Positions 8,760 to 17,290 of a stretch of 50,055 nt of DNA are shown piece after piece. A program made the position numbers and the translations under genes. Position 1 is the stretch's first letter. The number at the start of each line of letters is the position of its first letter. Below the pieces are notes generated by a model, which saw only the letters and a list, made by a program, of their open reading frames with translations, did not search any database and was not told the DNA's origin. Origin of the DNA: Burkholderiales bacterium (GTDB lineage: Bacteria; Pseudomonadota; Gammaproteobacteria; Burkholderiales; SG8-39); contig JAOAEA010000027.1 of the NCBI GenBank assembly GCA_026417035.1, forward strand, positions 1 through 50,055, in the 5' to 3' direction.

Positions 8760-8990
8760 TCAGCGGTGGGACTCGCCGCTCGCGCCGAGGCGCTCGGCGC
8801 GGAAGCGCTCGAGGTCGCGCCGGGTCGCCTCGAGGCGGTCGAGGATCGCCTTGCGTTCCGCGGGCGGCATGAGGCGCGTGAGGTTCTCCGCGGCTTCGAT
8901 CTGCAGCTCGACCTGGCGCAGCAGCGCGAGGCTCACGCGGTCGATGGCCTCGATCTTGTGCGGCTCGAGGTAGTTGGGGTCGAGCTTCAT
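8760..8990 (-). CDS. Small hypothetical coiled-coil protein
   Basis: 76 residues starting MKLDPNYLEPHKIEAIDRVS, then a long charged helix with heptad-like spacing (LRQVELQIEAAENLTRLMPP, ERKAILDRLEATRRDLERFRAERLG). No enzyme motif is visible. I do not recognise a family. Codon use fits a real gene. It stands alone between the hydrolase gene and the Bug gene; bases 8991-9258 hold no other gene I can support, apart from a CATAAT box at 9224-9229 that could serve the next gene. Confidence 0.6.
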   Translation of the reverse strand: MKLDPNYLEPHKIEAIDRVSLALLRQVELQIEAAENLTRLMPPAERKAILDRLEATRRDLERFRAERLGASGESHR

Positions 8991-9258
8991 CGCGCCCCCG
9001 ACCGGCGGCCGTCCGCCGCAGGGCCGCGTGCGCGGCGCGGGCGCGGCGATCGCCGCCGGGCCGCTGCCGGGACGGGACGGGTGGAGGCCTGCGCCATGGG
9101 GCGATTCTAGCGGCAGGGGGCGCCGCTCCCGGCGGGCCGGCGCACCGCGGCGCGCGCCGATTGCGGGCGAAAGTCACCGATCGGCGCCGGCAGGCGCGGC
9201 CCGCCGCACGGGAGGCCGCGCGGCATAATGCGGGCTCTTCCCGGGAGGAGGCAAAACC

Positions 9259-10224
9259 ATGATGAGAAGAATCCTCGCGGCGCTCGCGCTCGCGGCCGCG
9301 CTCGTGCCGTCGGCATTCGGACAGGCTTTCCCGTCGAAGCCGATCCGCATCATCTGCCCGTTCCCGCCGGGCGGCGCGGTGGACATCGCATCGCGGGCGA
9401 TCGCGGACGCGCTCTCGAAGACGCTCGGGCAGACGGTGCTCGTCGAGAACCGTCCGGGCGCCGGCGGCAACCTCGGCGCGGAGATCGCCGCCAAGTCGCC
9501 GCCCGATGGCTACACGCTGTTCATGACGACGAGCGGCATCCAGGCGATCAACCCCTTCCTCTATGCGAAGCTCAACGTGGATCCCAACAAGGACCTCGTG
9601 CCGGTGATCGCGCTGGTGTCGCTCAACAACGTGCTCGTCGCCCACCCCTCCGTGAAGGCGAACTCGGTGCCGGAGCTCGTCGCGATGGCGAAGGCCCAGC
9701 CGGGCCGGATCACGGGCGCCTCGAGCGGCAGCGGCACGTCGGTCCACATGTCGCTCGAGATGTTCAAGCACCTCACCGGGACCGACATCCTGCACATCCC
9801 CTACAAGGGCAGCGCGCCCGCGGTCGCGGACCTGCTCGGCGGGCAGGTGGACATCATGTTCGACAACATCCCGTCCTCGCTGCCCCATATCAAGGCCGGC
9901 AAGCTGAAGGCGCTCGCGACCACCGGCGCGAAGCGCTCGGCGACGCTGCCCGACCTGCCGACGGTCGCCGAGGCCGGCGTTCCGGGCTACGAGTCGGGCG
10001 TGTGGTTCGGGCTCGCGGCGCCCGCGGGCACGCCCCGGGACGTGATCGCGAAGCTCAACGCCGAGACGCAGAAGGCGGCCCGGTCGCCCGACTTCCAGAA
10101 GCGGATGAGCGACCTCGGCTACGACATGATCGTCGGGACGCCCGAGCAGATGGCCGACATGATCAAGGTCGAGATCGCCCGCTGGGGCCCGGTGGTGAAG
10201 GCCTCCGGCGCGAAAGCCGACTGA
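9259..10224 (+). CDS. Tripartite tricarboxylate transporter substrate-binding protein (Bug/TctC family)
   Basis: A 321-residue periplasmic binding protein. The signal peptide (ILAALALAAALVPSAFG, cleavage likely before QAFPSKPIR) is followed by the classic Bug block IRIICPFPPGGAVDIASRAI, VENRPGAGGNLGAEIAAKSP and PDGYTLFM, and later HIPYKGSAPAVADLLGGQVD and LPTVAEAGVPGYE. Such proteins bind carboxylates for TctAB permeases. No tctA or tctB lies nearby, as is usual for the many orphan Bug proteins of Burkholderiales. The start follows GGGAGGAGGC, and two consecutive ATG codons (9259, 9262) are both possible. A hairpin at 10278-10301 probably ends the transcript. Confidence 0.94.
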   Translation: MMRRILAALALAAALVPSAFGQAFPSKPIRIICPFPPGGAVDIASRAIADALSKTLGQTVLVENRPGAGGNLGAEIAAKSPPDGYTLFMTTSGIQAINPFLYAKLNVDPNKDLVPVIALVSLNNVLVAHPSVKANSVPELVAMAKAQPGRITGASSGSGTSVHMSLEMFKHLTGTDILHIPYKGSAPAVADLLGGQVDIMFDNIPSSLPHIKAGKLKALATTGAKRSATLPDLPTVAEAGVPGYESGVWFGLAAPAGTPRDVIAKLNAETQKAARSPDFQKRMSDLGYDMIVGTPEQMADMIKVEIARWGPVVKASGAKAD

Positions 10225-10277
10225 GGCGGCGCGCCGCGGCTCGCGCTGGAGCGCGGCTGCAGGCACCGGATGGCCCG

Positions 10278-10301
10278 AGGCCCGGGGCTCGCCCCGGGCC
10301 T
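10278..10301 (+). terminator. Rho-independent-like terminator after the Bug gene
   Basis: AGGCCCGGGG (10278-10287) pairs perfectly with CCCCGGGCCT (10292-10301) around a four-base loop CTCG, followed by TTGTCGCTT. The 10-bp GC stem is very strong, while the T tract is short. It lies 54 bases after the stop of the binding-protein gene and before the amt promoter. Confidence 0.65.
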
Positions 10302-10478
10302 TGTCGCTTCCGGCGCGCGCAGAGGGGGCATCGGTGTGCGGGGGCGTGCGGCGGCCCGCCGCGCATCACGCGGCCAGTGCACCGCAACGGAGCTTCCGCC
10401 AGTGCTCATTCCCCGTGCTGGTGCACGCGCAAGCGGGCCCGCGCTCGCGTTTCCAAGCAAAACAACGGCTTGCAGTGA

Positions 10479-10494
10479 TGGAACGCCGCTTGCA
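10479..10494 (+). promoter_or_regulatory. Sigma-54 (-24/-12) promoter of amt
   Basis: TGGAACGCCGCTTGCA matches the consensus TGGCACG-N4-TTGCW at all but one fixed position, with the strict GG-N10-GC spacing (GG at 10480-10481, GC at 10492-10493). Transcription would start near 10505, 25 bases before the amt ATG. Upstream, TGCACC (10378-10383) and TGGTGCA (10419-10425) resemble NtrC half-sites, though they are not arranged as one full site. Ammonium transporter genes are typically NtrC/sigma-54 controlled, so the context supports it. This site and the terminator account for the otherwise empty 305 bases between the flanking genes. Confidence 0.8.
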
Positions 10495-10529
10495 TGCGGA
10501 GGCGCCATTTTTCCCTCGGGAGGTGGCGC

Positions 10530-11735
10530 ATGGAGCAGCTCCAGGTCAGCGGCAACGTCCTCTTCATCCTCCTCGGCGCGATCATGGTCCTCGCGATGCA
10601 CTCGGGGTTCGCGTTCCTCGAGGTGGGCACGGTGCGCGCGAAGAACCAGGTCAATGCGCTGGTGAAGATCCTCGTGGACTTCGCCGTCTCGACGGTCGCG
10701 TACTTCTTCGTCGGCTTCTACGTCGCTTACGGTGCGAGCTTCCTCGTCGGCGCCGAGACCCTGGTGGAAAAGAGCGGTTACGAGCTCGTGCGCTTCTTCT
10801 TCCTCGCGACGTTCGCCGCCGCCGTGCCGGCGATCGTATCGGGGGGCATCGCCGAGCGCGCGCGCTTCTACCCGCAGCTCGCCGCGACCGCGCTCGTCGT
10901 CGGCTTCGTGTACCCGTTCTTCGAGGGCATCGCCTGGAACCAGCACTTCGGCGTGCAGGCCTGGCTCAAGGGCGCGTTCGGCGCGGAGTTCCACGACTTC
11001 GCCGGATCGGTGGTCGTGCACACGATCGGTGGCTGGATCGCGCTCATGGCCGTGCTGCTGCTCGGGCCGCGACGCGGCCGCTACGGCAGGGACGGCAAGC
11101 CGATGGCGCAGCATCCGCCCTCGTCGATCCCGTTCCTCGCGCTCGGCGCCTGGATCCTCTCGGTCGGGTGGTTCGGGTTCAACGTCATGTCGGCGCAGAC
11201 CATCGACAAGATCAGCGGCCTGGTGGCGATGAACTCGCTGATGGCGATGGCGGGCGGCACGCTCGCCGCGCTGGTGGCCGGGCGCAACGACCCGGGCTTC
11301 AACCACAACGGGCCACTGGCCGGGCTGGTGGCGGTGTGCGCCGGCTCCGACGTGATGCACCCGCTCGGCTCGCTCGTCGTCGGCGGCGTGGCCGGCGCGA
11401 TCTTCGTCTATCTCTTCCCGCTGACGCAGAACCGGTGGCGCATCGACGACGTGCTGGGCGTCTGGCCGCTGCACGGGCTGTGCGGCGTGTGGGGCGGCCT
11501 CGCGGCGGGCATCTTCGGCACCAAGGCGCTCGGCGGGCTCGGCGGGGTGAGCTTCGCGTCGCAGCTGGCCGGCACCGCGCTCGGCGTGTTCACGGCGGTC
11601 GCCGGCGGCCTCGTGGTCTACGGCGTCATCCGGACGCTGGTGGGGCTCAGGCTCTCGGAGGAGGCGGAATTCAACGGCGCCGACCTCGCGATCCACCGGA
11701 TCTCGGCGACCCCCGAGAAGCAGCCCGTGCCCTGA
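10530..11735 (+). CDS. amt: Ammonium transporter Amt
   Basis: A 401-residue inner-membrane channel with about eleven helices. Family hallmarks are FILLGAIMVLAMHSGFAFLEVGTVRAKN, here with the first two helices, SGGIAERARF, the twin pore histidines in DFAGSVVVHTIGGW and WPLHGLCGVWGG, and GWFGFNVMSA. It conducts ammonium or ammonia into the cell under nitrogen limitation. The ATG at 10530 follows GGGAGGTGG; an earlier in-frame ATG at 10494 lies inside the predicted promoter and is rejected. The amt-glnK pairing usual in proteobacteria is absent here: no PII gene lies next to it. Confidence 0.95.
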   Translation: MEQLQVSGNVLFILLGAIMVLAMHSGFAFLEVGTVRAKNQVNALVKILVDFAVSTVAYFFVGFYVAYGASFLVGAETLVEKSGYELVRFFFLATFAAAVPAIVSGGIAERARFYPQLAATALVVGFVYPFFEGIAWNQHFGVQAWLKGAFGAEFHDFAGSVVVHTIGGWIALMAVLLLGPRRGRYGRDGKPMAQHPPSSIPFLALGAWILSVGWFGFNVMSAQTIDKISGLVAMNSLMAMAGGTLAALVAGRNDPGFNHNGPLAGLVAVCAGSDVMHPLGSLVVGGVAGAIFVYLFPLTQNRWRIDDVLGVWPLHGLCGVWGGLAAGIFGTKALGGLGGVSFASQLAGTALGVFTAVAGGLVVYGVIRTLVGLRLSEEAEFNGADLAIHRISATPEKQPVP

Positions 11736-11809
11736 GGCTCGGGCCGGCGGCTCTCGAACGCGGGCGGAACGCGTGCTAGATTGCGCGCACCGCCCGCAGC
11801 CGCCGGCCC

Positions 11810-12718
11810 ATGCTCACCCTCGGCACCCTTCCGCTCGTCGTCATCCCGATCGTCGTGGCCACCGCAGCGCTCGAGGGCGTGGCGCTCGCGCGCCGGCGCG
11901 GCCGGTACGACTGGCGCGCCTTCGGGGTGTCGGTCGCCGACCTCGTGGGCCGGCAGCTCCTGCTGCTCGCGCCGATCTCCCTCGCCGCGCCGTTCCTCGC
12001 CGCGGCGTACGAGCACCGGATCGTCACGGTACCGCTCGACACCGGGTGGGGCCTCGCGATCCTCGTTCTCGGCCAGGAGCTCTGCTACTACTGGCTGCAC
12101 CGCGCGAGCCACGAGGTGCGCTGGTTCTGGGCCTCGCACCAGGTCCACCACTCGCCGAACGAGCTGAACCTCGCGGCGGCCTTCCGGGTGGGCTGGACGG
12201 GGCGCGCCTCGGGCGTGCTGATTTTCTACCTGCCGCTCGCCTTCCTCGGGTTCGACCCGGTGGCGATCTACGTCGTGCACACGCTGAACCTGCTCTACCA
12301 GTTCTGGCTGCACGCCGACTGGATCCCGAAGCTCGGGCCGCTCGAGTGGGTGCTCAACACGCCCGCGCACCACCGCGTGCACCATGCGGCGAACCCGGAG
12401 TATCTCGACGCGAACTACGGCGGGATCCTGATCGTTTGGGACCGGCTGTTCGGCACGTTCGTCGCCGAGCGCCCGGGCGTCGCGATGCGCTTCGGCCAGG
12501 TGAAGCCGGTGACGACCTACAACCTGCTCGCGATCGAGTTCGGCGAGTGGACGGCGATGCTGCGCGACCTCACGCGCGCCGACGGCTGGCGCGAACGCCT
12601 GGCGCGCATCTTCGCGCATCCGGCGTGGCGGCCCGATGGGCAGGGGCTCACCGCGGCCAACCTGCGCCGCGCGCGGCGCGGTGCGGCGGCTCTCACCGCC
12701 CCGCCGCTTTCCGGTTGA
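11810..12718 (+). CDS. Fatty acid hydroxylase / sterol desaturase family protein
   Basis: A 302-residue membrane di-iron oxygenase. The three histidine clusters are visible: HRASHEVRWFWASHQVHHSPNE-type boxes (HRASH and HQVHH) near residue 100-115, and NTPAHHRVHHAANPEYLDAN near 190. Hydrophobic helices lie at about 1-20, 40-60, 80-95 and 140-165. Family members hydroxylate or desaturate lipids with O2. A TAGATT box at 11777-11782 may be the -10 element. Its last 26 bases overlap the 3' end of the convergent monooxygenase gene. The substrate is unknown. Confidence 0.9.
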   Translation: MLTLGTLPLVVIPIVVATAALEGVALARRRGRYDWRAFGVSVADLVGRQLLLLAPISLAAPFLAAAYEHRIVTVPLDTGWGLAILVLGQELCYYWLHRASHEVRWFWASHQVHHSPNELNLAAAFRVGWTGRASGVLIFYLPLAFLGFDPVAIYVVHTLNLLYQFWLHADWIPKLGPLEWVLNTPAHHRVHHAANPEYLDANYGGILIVWDRLFGTFVAERPGVAMRFGQVKPVTTYNLLAIEFGEWTAMLRDLTRADGWRERLARIFAHPAWRPDGQGLTAANLRRARRGAAALTAPPLSG

Positions 12719-13970
12719 CGGTCTCCCGGTCGAAGCCGGCGGTCTGCTTGTAGCCGGCCGCGATCGCCTCGAGCTCGGCGCGCGGGATCACGTCCTCGAC
12801 GTGCGCGAACCCGTTGGGCGCGCGTTCCTCCGCGAGTTGCAGCACCCGGTCGGGACCACCCTTGCGGTTCGCGAGCACCACCGCGCTGGTCGGCGGCCGG
12901 CGCGCCTGCTCGTAGGCGGCGAGCGCCGCGTCGATCGTCGGCTGCCCCGCGAGCTGGTCGGCCAGCTCGCGCGCGTCGAGGATCGCCTGCGAAGCCCCGT
13001 TCGAGCCCACCGGATACATCGGGTGCGCAGCGTCGCCGAGCAGCGTCACCCGGCCGTGCGTCCAGCGCGGGAGCGGGTCGCGGTCGACCATCGGGAACTC
13101 GTACACCGCGTCGGCGCCGTCGATGAGCGCCGGCGCCGACAGCCAGCCGAAGTCCCAGCCCGCGAACGGCTCCCGGAACACCGACTTCTCCACGCGCCGG
13201 TTCCAGTCGGTGCGCGGCGGGGTGGCGTCGAGGGGCACGCGCAGCTCGGCGATCCAGTTCACCAGCGAGCGGCCGCGCCGGCGCGCTTCCTCGGAGATCG
13301 GGTAGCAGACGAACTTCTGGCTGTCGTGGCCGGCCCACACCATCGAGCGGCCGGTGAGGAAGGGCTCGGTCTCGGTGGTCGCGCGCCAGAGGATGCGGCC
13401 GGAGAACTTCGGCTCGCCTTCGTCGGGATAGAAGCGCCGGCGCACGGCGGAGTGGATGCCGTCGGCCGCCACGAGGAAGTCGCCGCGCGCGGTCGCGACG
13501 GGCACGCCGCCCTCACGGTCGACGAAGTGCGCGTACACGCCCTGCGCGTCCTCGCCGAAGTCGGCGAGCACGTGCCCGGTGCGCACACTCCCCGGGGGCA
13601 GCTCGGCGAGCGCGGCGCGGTAGAGGATCATCTGCAGCTCGCCGCGGTGGATCGAGTACTGCGGCACCGCGTAGCCGGCCGCGCGGCCGCGCGGCTCCTG
13701 CCAGATGTGCTGGCCGAACTTGTTCACGTAGATGAGCTCGGCGGTCTCGATGCCGGTGGCGGCGAGCGCGGGCTCGAGGCCGAGCTCGCGCAGGATGAGC
13801 ACCGAGTGCGGCTGCAGGTTGATGCCGACGCCCAAGGGCCGGATCTCGCGCGCCGCCTCGTGGACCTCGACCGCGACGCCCGCGCGATGCAGGCAGAGCG
13901 CCGCGGCGAGCCCGCCGATGCCGCCGCCGACGATCACCGCTCTCGCGGCGTTGCGATGTCCCGCGACCAT
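12693..13970 (-). CDS. FAD-dependent oxidoreductase (PhzS-like flavin monooxygenase)
   Basis: A 425-residue group A flavoprotein monooxygenase. It has the Rossmann motif AVIVGGGIGGLAAALCLHRA near the start, then GVGINLQPHSVLILRELGL, the middle DG motif VAADGIHSAVRRRFYPDEGE, and the FAD ribose motif VTLLGDAAHPMYPVGSNGAS. The GINLQPHSV and PVGSNGASQAI blocks match flavin-dependent oxidoreductases related to PhzS (5-methylphenazine-1-carboxylate hydroxylase). No phenazine genes are present, so the substrate is open. It converges on the sterol desaturase-type gene with a 26-base overlap and diverges from the patatin gene. Confidence 0.87.
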   Translation of the reverse strand: MVAGHRNAARAVIVGGGIGGLAAALCLHRAGVAVEVHEAAREIRPLGVGINLQPHSVLILRELGLEPALAATGIETAELIYVNKFGQHIWQEPRGRAAGYAVPQYSIHRGELQMILYRAALAELPPGSVRTGHVLADFGEDAQGVYAHFVDREGGVPVATARGDFLVAADGIHSAVRRRFYPDEGEPKFSGRILWRATTETEPFLTGRSMVWAGHDSQKFVCYPISEEARRRGRSLVNWIAELRVPLDATPPRTDWNRRVEKSVFREPFAGWDFGWLSAPALIDGADAVYEFPMVDRDPLPRWTHGRVTLLGDAAHPMYPVGSNGASQAILDARELADQLAGQPTIDAALAAYEQARRPPTSAVVLANRKGGPDRVLQLAEERAPNGFAHVEDVIPRAELEAIAAGYKQTAGFDRETVNRKAAGR

Positions 13971-14077
13971 GCCCTCTCCCCCGAGTGAACGCGCCCGGCG
14001 CTGCCGGCCCGGCGCGGGCGGATTCTACCGTCGCGCCTTGCCAGCGCGGGCCGGCGCCGTCATCATCGCGCGCCACC

Positions 14078-15151
14078 ATGGACTCGCCGCTCACGATCCG
14101 CGCCGGAAAGGCGGCGCTCGCACGCATCGCGGCCGCAGGGCTCTGCCCCGCCGACGTCTCGGTCGTCCCCGGCGCGGCGGGCGGACCGAAGGGCCTCGTC
14201 CTCAACGGCCTCGACCGGTGGATCTTCGGCGAGTGGCTCGCGCGCGCGCCGCGCGGCCGCGTCCTCGTCGGTGCTTCCATCGGCGCATGGCGCATGGCCG
14301 CCGCGGTGCAGGCCGATCCCGCCGCGGCGCTCGCGCGCCTGGCGCGGGCCTACGCCGGGCAGCGCTACCCGAAGAAGCCGAGCGCGGAGTACGTGACGCG
14401 CGTGTGCCGGGAGATCGTTGCCGCGTTCCTCGACGGGCGGGACGAGGAGGTGCTCTCGCATCCGCATCATCGGGTCGCCGTGCTCGCCGTGCGCGGGCGC
14501 GGGCCGCTCGCGCGGCCGGGCACGCGGCGGGCCGAGATGCTCGGCTTCGCGCTCGCCTCGGCCGCGAACGCCGCCGCGCGGGCGCGGCTCGCCGGCTACC
14601 TCGACCGCGTCGTGTTCCACGACCCGCGCGAGGGCATCGCGTGGCTGCGCGGCGGCTTCGACGCGTTCCACACCGCGTTCGCGCCGCTCTCGGCCCTGAA
14701 CCTGCGCGAGGCGCTGCTCGCCTCGGGCTCGATCCCGCTCCTGCTCGAGGGGGTGGCCGACATCGCGGGGGCGCCGCAGGGCGTCTATTGGGACGGCGGG
14801 ATCATCGACTACCACCTGCACCTGCCCTATCCGCGCGCCGGCGGGATCGTGCTCTACCCGCACTTCGCCGACCACGTCGTGCCGGGCTGGCTCGACAAGG
14901 CGTGGCGCTGGCGGCGCGCGCGCGGCGAGTGGCTCGAGAACGTGGTGCTGGTGGCGCCCTCGCGGTCGTTCACCGCGCGGCTTCCGAACCGGAAGCTCCC
15001 CGACCGTAAGGACTTCGCGCGCTACGGGCTCGACCACGACGCGCGGATCCGCGACTGGCTCGCGGTCGTCGCCGAGAGCGAGCGGCTCGCGGAGGCGTTC
15101 GCGCGCTGGGTCGAGAAACCCGACCCGGCGGCCGTGGGCGTGCTCGACTGA
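14078..15151 (+). CDS. Patatin-like phospholipase
   Basis: A 357-residue patatin-fold protein. VVPGAAGGPKGLVLNGLDRWI gives the glycine-rich oxyanion loop, VLVGASIGAWRMAAAVQ the nucleophile Ser in G-A-S-I-G, and GVYWDGGIIDYHLHLPYP the D-G-G catalytic Asp. Patatins are Ser-Asp dyad lipid acyl hydrolases. The ATG at 14078 opens MDSPLTIRAGKAALARIA; an upstream in-frame start at 13985 would add a low-complexity leader and overlap the region shared with the divergent gene. No signal peptide is evident, so it is probably cytoplasmic. Confidence 0.88.
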   Translation: MDSPLTIRAGKAALARIAAAGLCPADVSVVPGAAGGPKGLVLNGLDRWIFGEWLARAPRGRVLVGASIGAWRMAAAVQADPAAALARLARAYAGQRYPKKPSAEYVTRVCREIVAAFLDGRDEEVLSHPHHRVAVLAVRGRGPLARPGTRRAEMLGFALASAANAAARARLAGYLDRVVFHDPREGIAWLRGGFDAFHTAFAPLSALNLREALLASGSIPLLLEGVADIAGAPQGVYWDGGIIDYHLHLPYPRAGGIVLYPHFADHVVPGWLDKAWRWRRARGEWLENVVLVAPSRSFTARLPNRKLPDRKDFARYGLDHDARIRDWLAVVAESERLAEAFARWVEKPDPAAVGVLD

Positions 15152-15248
15152 AGCACGCGGGCCTCTTGACGGGACGGGGCGGGCAGGGCAGTTTCGGCCG
15201 CGAACCCCGGCGTCACACCCGGCTTCGCTTCCCACGGACGGGCCCGCG

Positions 15249-16706
15249 ATGAACGAGCATACGGGCGTCGATCTTCCCGCGGCGACGAAGAGCGCGACCG
15301 CGCTCGTCGCAAAGCTCGTGCGCGCGGCCGGCGACGCGTTCCCGGCGCTGGCGGAGGCGGCGGGCGGGCTCGACGGGAAGCGCCTCGGCGAGAGCGTCGT
15401 GCGCTTCGAGGCGGCGCGCGCCGCGCTGCCCGCGCCGCAGCGCGTGGATGCCGCCGCGTTCCTCGCGCGCACGGCGGCGCGGGCGCTCGTCTATGCCGAT
15501 GCGCGCGAAACGCCGCTCGCCGAATACATGCAGGCGGCCGCGCCGCCGCTCGCGGTCGAGCGCAGGACGTTCGGCGCGCGCACGCTGCGCCCCAGCGTCC
15601 CGCTCGGCGATGCCGCGCACGCCGGCGCGGACATCGTGAGGCTCGCCGAGGCGATGGCCGCGCGCCACGAGCTCACGCGGCCCGCCCACGACGCGCTCGC
15701 GTGGATCGCGCGGCGGCGCGAGATCGACCTCTCGCGCGAGCGTTTCGCGATCATGGGTGCCGCGGCCGAGATCGCACCGACGGAGCTCCTGCTCGCCGGC
15801 GGCGCGACGGTGCTCTTCCTCGACGTGAACGACGCGGCGGCCTGGGCCGCGGCGCACGGCGTGTCGGCCGGGACGCTCGTCTCGGTGAAGGGTGGCGCCG
15901 ATCTCCTGCGCCAGCCGCGCGAGATCGCCGCGACCATCGCGGCGTTCGCGGATGGGGCGCCGGTGCACGTCGGCGCCTTCGCCTACCGCGGCGGCGGCAA
16001 CCGCGAGTGGCGGCTCGCCGCCGCGATGAACGCGATCGTCCGCGCGCTCGACCCGAAGATCGTGAAGTCGGTCGGGATGGCGGTGTCGCCGACCGCGCCC
16101 GCGCAGGCCTCCGAAGAGGACGCCGCCGAGTCCTTGCGCCGCTACGCCCGGCCTTCCGTCGCCGACCGGGTCTGGCGCGCGATCGGCGTCGCGCCGCCGG
16201 CGCTCGTCGTGCACGGCGGCGCGGCCTTCCCGCGCGCCGTGGTCGCGATGCAGGGGTCGAGCTACCTCGCCGCGCAATACCTCGAGAAGCGGCTCGCCGC
16301 GGAGGTCTACGCGACGCGCGGCCTCGCCGGCGACGGCGCGGGGCCGATGCGCGTCTCGGCGAACGTCGCCGGCATCACCCGCACCGCGTCGATGGACATC
16401 CCGCTCTTCCGCGCCGCCTTCTCCGGGGCGGAGGCGCTCGGCGTGGCGAGCTACGCGCCGCGGACGACGCGCGCTCTCTTCGGGCTCATCTACCTCGAGA
16501 ACCTCTTGAACCCGGCCTCGCTCGCGGCGCCCGGCGGAAGCGAGGACGAGCGCGCGCGGCGCGTCCACGCGACGCAGGTGCACGGCGGGCTCTACGCGTT
16601 CCCCTACGCGATCGACCCGACCATGCCGCGCGCGGCGCTCGTGGGGCTCGCGCGCAACCCCGCGCTCATCCCCGCCGTGCTGCGGAGCCTCGCGGGGCGG
16701 CGGTAG
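15249..16706 (+). CDS. Conserved-looking protein of unknown function
   Basis: 485 residues that I cannot assign to a family. The first 120 residues are helical and Ala-rich. Around residues 165-195 a beta-alpha-beta segment, FAIMGAAAEIAPTELLLAGG followed by ATVLFLDVNDAAAWAAAHG, looks Rossmann-like and may bind a nucleotide, although the glycine pattern is not the classical one. Later features are HVGAFAYRGGGNREWRLAAAM, KIVKSVGMAVSPTAP and SSYLAAQYLEKRLAAE. No signal peptide is seen; weak hydrophobic helices lie near the end (TTRALFGLIYLENLLNPASL). Codon use is native and the frame is clean, so it is a real gene. It is followed closely by a convergent VOC gene. Confidence 0.7.
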   Translation: MNEHTGVDLPAATKSATALVAKLVRAAGDAFPALAEAAGGLDGKRLGESVVRFEAARAALPAPQRVDAAAFLARTAARALVYADARETPLAEYMQAAAPPLAVERRTFGARTLRPSVPLGDAAHAGADIVRLAEAMAARHELTRPAHDALAWIARRREIDLSRERFAIMGAAAEIAPTELLLAGGATVLFLDVNDAAAWAAAHGVSAGTLVSVKGGADLLRQPREIAATIAAFADGAPVHVGAFAYRGGGNREWRLAAAMNAIVRALDPKIVKSVGMAVSPTAPAQASEEDAAESLRRYARPSVADRVWRAIGVAPPALVVHGGAAFPRAVVAMQGSSYLAAQYLEKRLAAEVYATRGLAGDGAGPMRVSANVAGITRTASMDIPLFRAAFSGAEALGVASYAPRTTRALFGLIYLENLLNPASLAAPGGSEDERARRVHATQVHGGLYAFPYAIDPTMPRAALVGLARNPALIPAVLRSLAGRR

Positions 16707-16716
16707 CGCCGCACGC

Positions 16717-17109
16717 TCAATCCTGCCAGGGCTCCGCGATCTCGATCAGGTTGCCGTCCGGATCGCGCACATAGACGGAGCGGATCGGGAAGCGCGCCCC
16801 GGTGCGCCGCACCGGGCCGATCTCGATGGGCACGCCCTGCGCCGCGAGCTCCGCCATCACCTCGTCGAGCGGCTGCCCGGCGAGGAAGCAGAGGTCCACC
16901 GACCCGGGCGTCGGCACGCGTGCGACGGCCACGACGTCCGCCTTCGACTTGCCGTCCTGGAGGTTCAGCTTCTGCGCGCCGAAGGCGAGCGCCTTGCGGC
17001 CTTCGCCGAAAGTCTCGAGGCGCATGCCGAGCACGCGGGTGTAGAAGTCGATGGTCCGGTCCATGTCGGCGACCGTCAGGACGACATGGTCGATGCTCGC
17101 GATCTTCAC
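16717..17109 (-). CDS. VOC family (glyoxalase-like) protein
   Basis: 130 residues with the paired beta-alpha-beta-beta-beta modules of vicinal oxygen chelate proteins. SIDHVVLTVADMDRTIDFYT carries the first metal His, and SVYVRDPDGNLIEIAEPWQD carries the last metal Glu. It most resembles the small single-module VOC proteins sometimes labelled virulence protein or glyoxalase/bleomycin resistance. The reaction is unknown. It starts with GTG at 17109 behind GGGAGCCCGGG. Only ten bases separate its stop from the convergent upstream gene. Bases 17110-17290 hold nothing I can support. Confidence 0.9.
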   Translation of the reverse strand: MKIASIDHVVLTVADMDRTIDFYTRVLGMRLETFGEGRKALAFGAQKLNLQDGKSKADVVAVARVPTPGSVDLCFLAGQPLDEVMAELAAQGVPIEIGPVRRTGARFPIRSVYVRDPDGNLIEIAEPWQD

Positions 17110-17290
17110 GGCCCGGGCTCCCTTGCGTGCGCGCCGGCGGGGCGCGGGCAGCGCGCGCGACGCGGTGACCTCACACGTCCCTCATCGCTTGGAGATCGCC
17201 ACCCCCTGCCCGAGGGCTCGCGATGACGGGCGGGGAATGTTATCGCGAGGCGCGCGCGAGCGACGCGGCCATCCCGTGCGCGGGCGCGAT

